From assembly GCA_963702755.1 (NCBI GenBank), contig CAVPDZ010000009.1, positions 744,001 through 808,000 on the forward strand: a DNA stretch of 64,000 nt, given 5' to 3'. Below the pieces are notes generated by a model. It did no database searches. It was given only the letters and a program-made list of their open reading frames with translations, and had not been told where the DNA came from. This DNA is from JAJPKK01 sp963702755. GTDB taxonomy: Bacteria > Pseudomonadota > Alphaproteobacteria > Rhizobiales > Xanthobacteraceae. This document shows, piece by piece, positions 55,138 through 64,000 of this stretch (within the stretch, counting starts at the first letter, position 1; each line of letters opens with the position of its first letter). Position numbers and translations under genes: made by a program.

Positions 55138-56438
55138 AGCGTTCTGCTCAGGCTCTGTGCCAGCGCCAAGCCGAACAGCGCGGCCATCCAGATTTCCGGA
55201 CCTAAATTGGCCAGGCCGGGGTTGCCAAACGCCGCGACCAGAGCTGTGACGCCCACCCCGGCACCGGCTGTCGCATAGAACGAGTCCCGGCCGCGGCGAA
55301 GAGCACCGCGCGCGAGGAAGGCAATAAGTGCCAGCATTGCAATGACATCGATCCAAAAGCCGATGCGTCCCCACTCGACGGCGAACTGAGCTGCAAGCGT
55401 CGGTGCGCCGAGCGCCCCTGACGCCGCCGCATCCCGATAGATCGGGGCAATTGCCCCAAACGTCCGGGCGCCCGTGCCCAGCCAGCCGACGTCGCTGATC
55501 ATCCGTCCGCTCATGGCAACGAGCGAAGTCGAGGCATGGGAGGCAAAGCGGAGAGTCAGGTCAGTATCCGCCAAGCTCGCGTGTGTGACGACGACCGCCG
55601 CCCCAGCCGCAATCGCCATCGCGGATAACAGAACGGACGCCCAGACCGCGAGCCCAAGGCGGCGGATCGCGACAATGATCGCGACGACCGCGAGACCGCA
55701 GCTGCCCGCAAACAGTGCGGTGTCGTCCGACGACAAAAGGAGCGACAGGATCGACGCGAGGAATGAGATCGTCGCCAGCCCAATGGGAATGACGGTGTGG
55801 ACCATGAGACGTCGCCCATGGGGATGGCGCGTCTCCTGGCGCTCGATCATGAGAATTGCAGAGGCCGCGGCACTTACCATGCCGAAGGCGCTCATCGCGG
55901 CGATGGCTGGACGCGGACTGCCGGCACGGCTGATGTCACCCAGAAACGTGAAACCTGCCACGTCGTGCACGACCACGATGAGTGCGCTCACACTCGCCGC
56001 CGCTGTCAGCACCAGCAGCACGGTTTCCGCGCGACGGCGATCGATGGTCAGGATGGCGGCGCTTGCGAGAACGGCCACCAAGACCACGTAGGTCACGAGC
56101 GCAATGATCGTCGCGCCGGGATCGATCGAGACAAGCGCAGCGAGTGGGCTCCCGATTGCGTCCCGGGTGGATTGCCAGATTGACGGCGAAAGCCCACCGG
56201 CGGGGATTGGCAGCAGCTGCGCGATCAGCATAAGGATCGGGACCAGCAGGATCACCCAGACGCCACGCGCCACGCGATCGAAATGGGCGGCCTCGCCGGG
56301 CCGGATCGAAGCAGCCGAAAGGGCCAAGAGGACCGCTGCGACCATCGCCACGATGCCGACGATGATTGGCCCGTCGAGAAAGATCAAAATCGGTACGGCA
56401 GCGATGAGCGCGGCGAGTATGAGAAAAGGGATCAACAC
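55134..56438 (-). CDS. O-antigen ligase/exopolysaccharide polymerase-like membrane protein
   Basis: A 434-residue protein from a GTG start with about ten to eleven hydrophobic helices, for example LIPFLILAALIAAVPILIFL and GVWVILLVPILMLIAQLLPI. A larger periplasmic segment follows (SLADTDLTLRFASHASTSLV, SDVGWLGTGARTFGAIAPIY), a layout typical of Wzy/WaaL-type proteins where a Gly-Thr-Gly-x-x-Thr/Phe motif near the late loop is common. Assignment to this superfamily is by topology and that motif; the exact polymer is unknown. Confidence 0.65.
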   Translation of the reverse strand: MLIPFLILAALIAAVPILIFLDGPIIVGIVAMVAAVLLALSAASIRPGEAAHFDRVARGVWVILLVPILMLIAQLLPIPAGGLSPSIWQSTRDAIGSPLAALVSIDPGATIIALVTYVVLVAVLASAAILTIDRRRAETVLLVLTAAASVSALIVVVHDVAGFTFLGDISRAGSPRPAIAAMSAFGMVSAAASAILMIERQETRHPHGRRLMVHTVIPIGLATISFLASILSLLLSSDDTALFAGSCGLAVVAIIVAIRRLGLAVWASVLLSAMAIAAGAAVVVTHASLADTDLTLRFASHASTSLVAMSGRMISDVGWLGTGARTFGAIAPIYRDAAASGALGAPTLAAQFAVEWGRIGFWIDVIAMLALIAFLARGALRRGRDSFYATAGAGVGVTALVAAFGNPGLANLGPEIWMAALFGLALAQSLSRTL

Positions 56439-56554
56439 GATGCGTCGGCCGGCACGATGATTCTCGCGACGATGCCCGCCCTAGCGGACTCGCGCAAGCT
56501 CCGTTGTCCGTCGACCGGAGGGGCCGACGGTATGGCATATCGCGCTTTTATCCC

Positions 56555-58321
56555 TCACTGTGTACGACACTCATAGAAAGCCGGCCCGCGCGCGGTCGCT
56601 ACGCCCTCGACGCATTGGCCCGGATCGGTGACCGGCCCGCCGACGACGAAGTCATAGGATTGGCCCCCAAGCTGCAGCACGTAGCGGCCCGACGGAAAAA
56701 CGAAGTCCTCGCTTTCGGGGCGCAGCAGTACCATTTCAGGGCTGTCGCGGAGGGGCTGCACCCGCAAGTCGTAGCCCTGGTCACGAACGATCCAGGTGTC
56801 GCTTGCCGGCGGCGCCACGACTGCCTTTCCGTTCGCATCGAATGTCATCGCTTTCGCGAGCCGCGCGGCAATCTTCACCGGCACCTTCTCGGGAACGGCC
56901 GTCACAAAGTCGCGGCGGTACGCGACGAAGCTGAGTTTCGACTCGTTGATGACCGTGCGGCCGGGCTTGACGATCTGCAACAGGTACTTCGTCCGCGGAT
57001 CGGCCGGCGTCGTCTGGATCTGGTCGAGATCGATCAGGTGGTCGTCGGCGATGGCGTAGACGCCATAGGTCGTGGGGCGGGGAAACGACTGCCCCCTGAC
57101 AGCTGCCGGCGCCGCCGCCGTCGCGGCAGTCGATACGCCAGCCAACGGAGGCGCGGCTCCGGCGGCAATAGAGCTGGCGGTGACCGGCCCGCGAAGGTCG
57201 TCGCGTGTTTGCGCGACGTTCTGCTGGCCTGGCCCATTCGATCCGTTGCGCCCCGTCACCGCGACGTAGAACGCTGCTGCGGCCAGGATCACGACCGCAA
57301 CCTGAAAGGCGACCGCCATGCCAATCAACATCGTCCGTCCGAGCAGGGGCGCCGGTTGAGGCGGATCGCGGTAATAGTCGTTCGCGCGAGCTGCCGGCTG
57401 CTGCGGCCGCATCACATAGACCGAACCGCGATTTGCGCCGCTACCCTGAGCTGGGAGAAGAACGAGTTCGCGGGGGCGGGGCTCATCATCGTCGAATTCG
57501 TCAACCGACCGTGACCGCATCCGATGTCGATGCTCCATCATGGCCGGCTGGCGCGTCGTCGTCTTCGTCCAGCTTCGCTGCGGTCGATCCTTCGCCAAGC
57601 TGCGTCGTGTATGCCCTCGACCCGTCGTGGCTCGTCAACCGGCTGGGCGTCGTCTTCTTCGTCGAGCCTCGCTGCGGTCGATCCTTCGCCGCGCCGCATC
57701 GCGTATTCCCTCGACCCGTCGTGGCTCGTCGTTGCGAATGCCGCCAAGTCGGCGGTCGGGACGTCGCGAACCTGCCTGGTCTGGCTCGGCTCGCGCGATT
57801 GGCGTCGGGCGCGACGCTCCTCTCGCCGCGGGGCATCGGTCGAGCGCTCTTGTCGTGTGGGGCGATGAGTAAAGCTTATTTCCTTCTCCGGTTGAGGTTC
57901 CGACGCAGCCGCGGGGACATCGCCGGCGGAATGTTCGGCGCTGCCGTCATCGCCGTCCTCACGTTCTTCGGTTGGATCGGCGTTCCTGCCCTCGAACGCC
58001 GTGCGAAAGTCAAATTCCGGTGCGGGCGGCGGTGCCTCTGTTGGGCTCGCCCGTGTCTCGAAAAAAGCCTGGGTGTCGTCCTGCACCGGGTCCTGCTCGG
58101 CGCGAGCGCTCGTCTGCTTCAGCTTCCTCCTCCAGGCGCGAGATCGCTGTCTCAAGATCCCTGAGAAGCTGCTTGCCCTGTTGCAGGCTCGCCGCAGGAT
58201 AGAGGTTGACGTGGCGTTTGAGTGCAAGGCGCGCGGCGGCGTAGACGAGTTCGCGCAGCTTGGCCGGATCGTCCTCGGCCTCCCTGATCTTTTGCGCGAG
58301 TATGGTGTAGTAGTCGGGCAT
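56555..58321 (-). CDS. Hypothetical transmembrane protein with acidic 32-residue tandem repeats
   Basis: I read three frames as one gene of about 588 residues. N-terminus MPDYYTILAQKIREAEDDPA with a helical cytoplasmic domain (LRELVYAAARLALKRHVNLY, a coiled coil LEEEAEADERS), then after a break near 58100 an acidic, Pro/Arg-rich linker. Two copies of a 32-residue repeat (HDGSREYAMRRGEGSTAARL, LDEEDDAQ) follow, encoded by 96-bp DNA repeats and disturbed by breaks near 57640 and 57545. The C-terminal part has a TM helix (MLIGMAVAFQVAVVILAAAA) and a periplasmic domain ending GPAFYECRTQ. Alternatively two genes, the downstream one starting at 57598. Function unknown; homologues sit in exopolysaccharide regions. 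Confidence 0.5.
57545..57736. repeat. 96-bp tandem repeat, two imperfect copies
   Basis: Copies at 57545-57640 and 57641-57736 share stretches such as cgctgcggtcgatccttcgcc and ccctcgacccgtcgtggctcgtc-type sequence. Unit length is 32 codons, so the repeat conserves the frame of the minus-strand gene. It codes for the DGSREYA.../LDEEDD units. Confidence 0.75.
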
Positions 58322-58559
58322 TCCCGGGCCAAGTTCCCCCGATTGGCGCGATCTTCAACACATTAACGTTTGGTATAGGATTGTGTCATCCGGTCGGGCG
58401 CGGCCCCGGCAGATGATCACTACTACAGGCAGTGGGATGATGGACGAATTGGGGCAAATCTGGTTGTCGCGTTAACCATGCTGCCGCGATTTTGATTGCT
58501 TTCTCAGCCTGAAGCCCGTGTTATCTGACCCTCAGCGTTAACGGCGTCGCGTTTCGGCC

Positions 58560-59072
58560 ATGAGCGAGGGTATCAAGCTGCACGGGAATTTGAGCCCGGC
58601 CACGCAAGCGGCGGTTTCGCTTCGGTTATCCGAAACCACAATTGGCGCCCTGATCGGCATTCTCGACGCGGTCTTGATCACGACCGCGCGGTGCTCCTGA
58701 GCTTCTTCTATGAGTTCATTGCGGGCGGCGAAGTCGCGGCCGGTATTTCGGTCTCGGCGTGATCGTCGCCATCCTGTTCATGATCGTGGCGAAACCGTCC
58801 GGCCATGTCGCTCTCGATCGAGTTGCAGCGCGGCCCGTTGACGATTGCCCAACAGTTTTGTCATCGCCAGCATTGCGCTGGTCGCGCTATCACCGCCCCT
58901 GGTCGTGACGGCGGTCGCGATCCTGAAATTCAGGACCATGACCGTGCAGGAGGATGGTCAGGAAATCCCCCAGGCTACGCGCCATGATGGGCGCGTCACC
59001 TGGATCGGCCGCGTGATGGGCTGCGCCAGCATCGATGACGCTGCCGCAGCTCTATAACGTGATCCGAGGCGC
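58560..59072 (+). pseudogene. Remnant of exopolysaccharide polyprenyl glycosylphosphotransferase
   Basis: Pieces of an undecaprenyl-phosphate sugar phosphotransferase in changing frames: MSEGIKLHGNLSPATQAAVS and LLSFFYEFIAGGE of the N-terminal membrane part; the helix SFVIASIALVALSPPLVVTA; then ILKFRTMTVQEDGQE, RHDGRVTWIGRVM and LPQLYNVIRG of the catalytic domain. The normal protein has about 500 residues; here only some 170 codons remain and most of the N-terminal and central region is gone. Large deletions cannot be explained by single-base errors, so I call it a true pseudogene. Confidence 0.7.
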
Positions 59073-59100
59073 AGGATCGCAGCAGGATTGTCAGGTCAAG

Positions 59101-59412
59101 TTATTCAGCCGCCGGCAATCGCGACGTGCCGCGCCTGCGGTTGTGAGGGGCACGCATGCCGACGATGAAATGACGGGTCATCAGGCCGAGGAGAAATCCG
59201 AATTGGAGCGTCGCTCCTGCGAACAGCATGTCGGCGATCACGAGTAACGGCCGCACGCCGTTCGCAAACCCCAGTGCTCCAAGGACGATCCAGACAAGCG
59301 TGATCACCGGCACCAGAACAAAGACGCGAAAGCGCATGCCGAGTACGGCGCCGATAAGGATTTCGACGAGAGCAAACAGCATGATCAGCGGCCCTTTTCG
59401 CAAAGGGTCCAC
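59101..59412 (-). CDS. Small hypothetical membrane protein
   Basis: A 103-residue protein with three hydrophobic helices: LIMLFALVEILIGAVLGM, FVLVPVITLVWIVLGAL, and ADMLFAGATLQFGFLLGLM. The basic tail RAPHNRRRGTSRLPAAE is cytoplasmic by the positive-inside rule. A second start at 59382 (MLFALVEIL) is possible. Family not recognised; similar small proteins accompany exopolysaccharide genes. Confidence 0.5.
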   Translation of the reverse strand: MDPLRKGPLIMLFALVEILIGAVLGMRFRVFVLVPVITLVWIVLGALGFANGVRPLLVIADMLFAGATLQFGFLLGLMTRHFIVGMRAPHNRRRGTSRLPAAE

Positions 59413-59526
59413 TGCAAAGATTAACGATCCTTGAAAGCCGTGTTGGCAGATGCGCCGCGAACAGGCCTCCGGAATGCAATGCCGGAGTTGAAGCCTCAGG
59501 CTACGGCGAGCCGACCCAATTTGCGT

Positions 59527-59694
59527 TCAGCATTTTGATGGCCTGATCGAGACGGCATCTGCATCGCCGTACGGGTTGGGTGTGCGCACAAGCCGCCACC
59601 CGCCGGTCGTCTCCACAGCGTTGGCCGGCGTTTGCGCCACGACGATCATCATCGCGATGATCGCTGCCGCCACCGGGACCCGATCGAACGCCAT
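59527..59694 (-). pseudogene. Truncated small secreted protein
   Basis: A 55-codon remnant: signal-like MAFDRVPVAAAIIAMMIVVA followed by TGGWRLVRTPNPYGDADAVS. Full-length relatives in Hyphomicrobiales are larger, with the same WRLVRTPNP signature continuing into an ADxxRSDxDLAGLM region; that continuation is absent here and the frame ends in SIRPSKC. Either a frame change near 59540 or a deletion has cut it. Confidence 0.5.
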
Positions 59695-59725
59695 TTCTGG
59701 CTGTCGGCTTAAGCGGCGCCGCGCA

Positions 59726-61944
59726 TCAGAACGCGCCCGGCGGCGGGCGTGGCGCGGCCCCAAGCCGGCGGAGCCCAAGGCGCACTTCTTCGCTGCCGGG
59801 GCGTGCGGCGAGCGCGGTCTGCAGGTCGGCGATGGCTTCTTCGCGCTGGCCGCGCGCCTCATGAAGCTTCGAGCGGTCCATCAGCGCGGCAAATCCGCGG
59901 TCGGCGCTCAGCGGCACGGCGGCGGTCAAATCCTCGATCGCAGCTTCCCATTCCGATTGGCGGATATGGGCGGTGGCGCGCTGGCGGTAGACGCCGGCCA
60001 AGACGTTAGCAGCGCCAGCCTCGCCGTAATTCTGCTTGAGCACCTCGGCGACCATGGGGTCGTTCGTTTGCGCGTCGATGAGGGCGGTACAGTCGCCGAT
60101 CTCCCGATCCCATTGCTGCTTGGCAGCATAGAGCGAGGCGCGGCTGCGACGCGCATAGAACAACTCGATCGGGGCGAGCGCCGTCGGATCCTTCTCGGCA
60201 AGCTCGATGGCATGCGTGAGGTCGGTGAGCGCGAGATCTGATGATCCGCGGTAAAGATAGGCCATGCCGCGCGATCGCATGGCAGAGCCATGCTGGGGAT
60301 CGCGCGCAATTGCAGCGGTGTAATCGGCGATGGCGCGCTCCGTCTCGCCCATCTTGAACATGACCTGGCCGCGCTCGGCGTAGCTGTCGGGATATTTCGG
60401 ATCGACGCGGATCGCCTCGCTGAAGTCATGCGCAGCGCGATCGAGGTCGCCCTTCGTCGACCACTTGCGGCCGCTCTCGATGAGGGCCGCGAGCTTTGGA
60501 TTGGCGGGGCGGATCACGGTTTTCGGCGGAGCGGCGTTGCTGCCGGTTTGAGTCCCGGCGGAGCTTCCTTCCGCTTGATTGGCCGGCGTGACCGCCGCGA
60601 TTGCCGTCGCGCCGGCCTTCGCATCGCTCGCGGGCGGCGCTGTTGCGGCCGACCCCGCTGCCGACGGTGCAGGCGCTGCTGCCGGCGCGGACGCTGAAGC
60701 TGGTGCTGGCGGCGCCGGCGGCCGCGGCGTCATGATGTCCCTCACCACCGCATAGCCGGCGAGCCACTTCGGGCGACTATCGAAGTTCACAGCTGACGTG
60801 TCGGGCGCAGACGCATCTTTGGTGGCGCATGCGATGCGCTCGGCAAGCGGAAGTGCATCGCATGGATTTGCTGGCGCTCCGGGCGCCGCCATCGCGACAC
60901 GCGCCGCCGTCGCATTGGTTGACGCAAGCGGGACGGGGAAGGCGGCGCGAACGGGGCGAATGGGCGTCGCGCCGCGATACGGCGGCGATTCGGTTACAGG
61001 CGGCGTCTCCGCCATTGCGGGGAGTTCATCGAGATCGGCAACGGCCAGCGGCAACGCGGCGATGGCAGCCGCAGGCGTGACTGCAGCCGTCCGCATCGGC
61101 GGGGTCTTGAACGCAGGTGGCGCTGGCGGCGCGGGCGCATCAGTCGCCGCGCGCGAGGCTTACTCCAGCCAATTGAAAAGCCGGGGCGGCCGCTGGCGGC
61201 GAGGGGAGGGTGGTCGAAATTGTCGTCGAAGCTGTCTCGACCGGGTGGGCTTTCGCCGGCTGCACCGGATTGGACACGGTCGGCTGATTTGTTGCGGCCC
61301 CGCGGCGTCGACGTGTGGACCTCGAGGCTCGACATCAATCGGCCTGCGGGCTCTCCGACAAACTTCTTGTAGGTCGCGGTCTCGTCCGCGAAATACACGA
61401 TCAGGATCGCCATGATGGTGAACGGGATCACCGCGGCGAATCCGATCGGCGAGGTCGCGAAGCGCGCGATCAATCGCGCCGGGAGCAACAGCGCCCACAC
61501 CAACGTGAAGAGCGGCCGCAGCACGACGTTCATGACCACTGACCCCGCCGCGCTTATGAAAGCGCCGCGCGACGTCGTCGGCAGGTCGGCCTCCGAGGCC
61601 TCCAACTCTTCCGGCATGTCGGGAAGGGCAGCTTCGGCGGATTGGCGGGAGCGCCACTGCCGTTCGATCTTGCGGATCGTGAGATCGAGGGAGAGCTTTT
61701 CGACCTCGACGATCGGCGCCGGCAGCCGCATGAGCTGCAAGTGGCGCCGCACAATCCCGCGCGCCTGGGTGTACACTTCGTGGCGGGCCGCGGCCGTGTT
61801 GTGGACGAGAGCCGCGACTGCGCTTTCGACGATCGAACGATAATCGATCGAGACCACGCGCACGGCAGCGACAATCTTTGCCTGGCGCTCGCGCGCAGGC
61901 TTGAACGCAACGACGTTCGAAGCTGTCCCCCGGTTCGCTCTCAT
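59726..61944 (-). CDS. Membrane-anchored TPR protein
   Basis: About 740 residues when joined. N-terminal cytoplasmic helical domain (ERQAKIVAAVRVVSIDYRSI), one or two TM helices (PLFTLVWALLLPARLIARFA, IGFAAVIPFTIMAILIVYFA), then a frame change near 61165 into an Ala/Pro-rich linker. A C-terminal array of TPR units follows: AAHDFSEAIRVDPKYPDSYA, AIADYTAAIARDPQHGSAMR, and DLALTDLTHAIELAEKDPT. ATG at 61944 preferred; a TTG at 61965 is in frame. TPR domains of this type scaffold protein assemblies, here possibly in the periplasm. Function unknown. Confidence 0.65.
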
Positions 61945-62147
61945 GGCCCGCGGCCAGATCCCCAACCCTTGCCGGCACTCGTACTTTAACCCACTATCCT
62001 GCGGAAATCACGCGAATAGCACGCCCGTCACACTCGGGCGGCCGAGGACGGGTCGATGTTTGGCAATCGGGCGTTCGGCCCTTTGCGGGGTAATAAGATG
62101 CCGCTCCCGGCGGGATTTGGCGGTAGCTTCGCTTATCGAGCGCGGCG

Positions 62148-63280
62148 ATGCTGATCGCAGGGCCGGCAAACCCGCGGTGTCTGGGTCGAATCCGACGGCT
62201 GGTCGGTGGGCATCATCGATCAAACGGCGCTGCCGTTCGAGGTCAGGACGCTGCGGCTTGCCACTGTCGAAGATGCCGCCCACGCGATTTCCTCAATGCA
62301 GACCCGCGGTGCCCCCGTGATCGGGGCGGTCGCGGCCTATGGCCTATGCTTGGCTTTGCGCGTCGATTCGTCCGATGCGGCACTCGAGGAAGCCTATCGA
62401 CAACTCGTTGTCACGCGCCCGACCGCCGTCAACCTGAAATGGGGGCTCGACGAGATCGTCGCGGTCGTGCGCAACCGGCCGCGTGCCGAGCGCGTTGGCG
62501 CGGCCTATGCGCGGGCAGCGGCGATTTGCGAAGAGGATGTCGCCAACAACGCGGCCATCGGCCGACACGGCCTCGCCCTGATCGAAGCCGTGGCTGCGCG
62601 CAAACCGCGCGGCGTTCCGGTCAACATCCTCACCCATTGCAATGCCGGGTGGCTCGCGACGGTGGATTGGGGCACGGCCACGGCGCCGATCTACACCGCG
62701 CATCTCAAAGGGATACCGCTCCATATCTGGGTCGATGAGACCCGCCCGCGCAATCAGGGTGCCGCGCTCACGGCGTGGGAGCTTGGACATCAAGGCGTTC
62801 CCCATGCGGTGATCGCCGACAATGTGGGAGGCCATCTGATGCAGCATGGCCTCGTCGATCTCGTCATTACCGGCGCCGATCGCGTGACCGCGCAGGGCGA
62901 CGTCTGCAACAAGATCGGCACGTATCTGAAGGCACTGGCTGCCCGCGACAACGGCGTCCCGTTCTACGCCGCGATGCCGTCCTCGACCATCGACTTCGCG
63001 CTCTCGGATGGCGTGCGCGAAATCCCGATCGAGCAGCGCGGACCCGGCGAAGTGGCAACCATCACCGGCCGCACCGCCGACGGCCGCATCGAGACCGTGA
63101 CGCTGGTGCCGGACGGATCGCCGGTCGCGAACTATGCCTTCGACGTGACGCCGGCGCGGCTCGTCAGCGGCCTCATCACCGAGCGCGGCGTCAGCGCGGC
63201 GAGCCGCGACGGGACTTGCCGCCGCGTTTCCGGATCGCACGGCGAACCCGCCCACAGAGCGCGACAGGACAATGGCTTAG
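62148..63280 (+). CDS. mtnA: S-methyl-5-thioribose-1-phosphate isomerase
   Basis: Methionine-salvage enzyme converting methylthioribose-1-phosphate to methylthioribulose-1-phosphate, about 377 residues. Central frame: GWSVGIIDQTALPFEVRTLR, SSMQTRGAPVIGAVAAYGL, PVNILTHCNAGWLATVDWGT with the catalytic Cys, and DLVITGADRVTAQGDVCNKI with the catalytic Asp. Base errors near 62162 (one extra base after ATG CTG ATC GCA) and near 63212 displace both ends; corrected, it begins MLIAGRQTRGVWVESDGW and ends FPDRTANPPTERDRTMA. Without correction the central frame runs through into the next gene. Confidence 0.85.
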
Positions 63281-63402
63281 CGCCAACGGCTAAGGCTGTT
63301 TCTCGGTTCGAAGTGCGGTGTTTTACGGCGCGGATTTCACCGTTCACGGTTTGCAACGCCCGCCCGCTTTGCGATGATGGCGGCGACAACAGGGGGCAGG
63401 GC

Positions 63403-64000
63403 ATGTCGGAAGATTCCGGACCGGACGTCGCAACGTCGGACAGTTTTACCGAAACGACGCATCAATCCTGGCTGTCGCGGCTCGGCCAGTCGATCGTCGG
63501 CGTGCTGTTCGGCCTGGTGATGATCGTCGGGGCCATCGTCCTGTTGTTCTGGAACGAAGGGCGGGCGATCCAGACGGCCCGCTCGCTCACCGAGGGAGAG
63601 GGCATCGTGGTCGACGGCGATGCCGCCAAGGTCGACCCGGCGAACGAGGGCAAGCTTGTTCACATCAGCGGCGATCTCGTCACCAAGGCGCCGCTCGCCG
63701 ACCCGGAATTTGGTGTCACGGCAAAAGCGGCACACCTCGTGCGGACTGTCGAGACCTATCAATGGAAAGAGGAAAGCCACACCGAGACCCGCAAGAATCT
63801 CGGCGGCTCCGAGGATAAGGTCACGACCTATACCTACACCCAGGTGTGGTCGGAACCGCGGATCGATTCGAGCCGCTTCCGCAATCCGGGGGGCCACGAG
63901 AATCCGCAGCCGCGCTATCGACGGGTCGATGTTGTTGCGCGCGACGCGACGCTCGGGGCATTCCGACCGGGCGAAGCCGTGTTGCGGCGGCTTGCGGCAA
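63403..64000 (+). CDS. TMEM43 family membrane protein, 5' part
   Basis: The gene runs off the window. ATG at 63403 with agggggcagg upstream. N-terminal TM helix SIVGVLFGLVMIVGAIVLLF is followed by the family signature WNEGRAIQTARSLTEGEGIV, and then DPANEGKLVHISGDLVTKAP and HLVRTVETYQWKEE. Bacterial members of this family (DUF1625) are inner membrane proteins with a large periplasmic domain and no assigned activity. It shares the reading frame of the mtnA core. Confidence 0.82.
   Translation, partial: MSEDSGPDVATSDSFTETTHQSWLSRLGQSIVGVLFGLVMIVGAIVLLFWNEGRAIQTARSLTEGEGIVVDGDAAKVDPANEGKLVHISGDLVTKAPLADPEFGVTAKAAHLVRTVETYQWKEESHTETRKNLGGSEDKVTTYTYTQVWSEPRIDSSRFRNPGGHENPQPRYRRVDVVARDATLGAFRPGEAVLRRLAA

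Noticed and set aside
57545..57736. CRISPR-like repeat
   Set aside because: Only two adjacent 96-bp copies with no spacers, in frame with a coding sequence.
1..64000. tRNA, rRNA, phage integrase or insertion-sequence transposase genes
   Set aside because: I looked for cloverleaf-like segments, DDE-type or integrase motifs and found none that I could support.

Overview
The window reads as a chromosomal segment of a GC-rich alphaproteobacterium of the order Hyphomicrobiales (Xanthobacteraceae/Nitrobacteraceae-like). The basis is the gene set, Tat-dependent periplasmic proteins, and dispersed palindromic repeats of the types common in that group (ending in ccggaatgac or cgtagggtgggcaaag). The gene content points to one-carbon metabolism: accessory genes of PQQ-dependent alcohol oxidation, biosynthesis of tetrahydromethanopterin and methanofuran-type C1 carriers, and an NAD+-dependent molybdenum formate dehydrogenase. 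No rRNA, tRNA or CRISPR array was recognised.

Layout. (1) 1-5748: accessory genes of a PQQ alcohol dehydrogenase system (two substrate-binding proteins, CXXCW protein, ABC permease and ATPase, YVTN beta-propeller); the dehydrogenase itself is not in the window. (2) 5998-9787 and 15875-16441: C1-carrier biosynthesis (MfnB fused to a dihydroneopterin aldolase-like domain, MfnE-like kinase, DmrB/AfpA-like flavoprotein, dihydropteroate-synthase-like protein, DUF447). These are interrupted by a TetR-controlled exporter of YbhG-F-S-R type (9935-15849). (3) 16717-23571: mostly uncharacterised genes, with a PLP-dependent decarboxylase flanked by two TPR/ATP-grasp paralogues, one internally deleted, and a Ser/Ala/Pro-rich 65-residue protein. 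(4) 23931-27492: an overlapping four-gene unit with two glycosyltransferases, a radical SAM/SPASM protein and a nucleoside phosphorylase. This is my best candidate for an undescribed pathway. (5) 27500-34619: fdsGBA-fdhD-fdsD and its LysR regulator. (6) 34817-39329: NMT1/SsuA-type ABC importer with a DUF1989 protein and a second binding protein that has no signal peptide. (7) 39336-50260: heptose and dTDP-rhamnose genes (hldD, hldE, AGE-family epimerase, methyltransferase, rfbBA/rfbCD), with a TIR-TM-TPR protein between hldD and hldE. (8) 50407-53042: isoquinoline 1-oxidoreductase-like molybdenum hydroxylase. (9) 53076-61944: a partly decayed exopolysaccharide-type region (phosphatase, truncated BTLCP, O-antigen ligase-like protein, TM protein with 32-residue repeats, remnant of a sugar transferase, TPR protein). 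(10) 62148-64000: mtnA and the start of a TMEM43-family gene.

Caution: more than thirty genes or gene segments change reading frame by one base inside well-conserved proteins, including rfbC, rfbD, fdsA, iorB and mtnA. I read most of these as indel errors of the assembly, not as biological decay, and I give whole-gene spans with approximate frame-break positions. A few cases have whole domains missing (17676-18176, 54760-55137, 58560-59072, 59527-59694) and look like true remnants. Family assignments come from recall of protein families and visible motifs; no database search was run.
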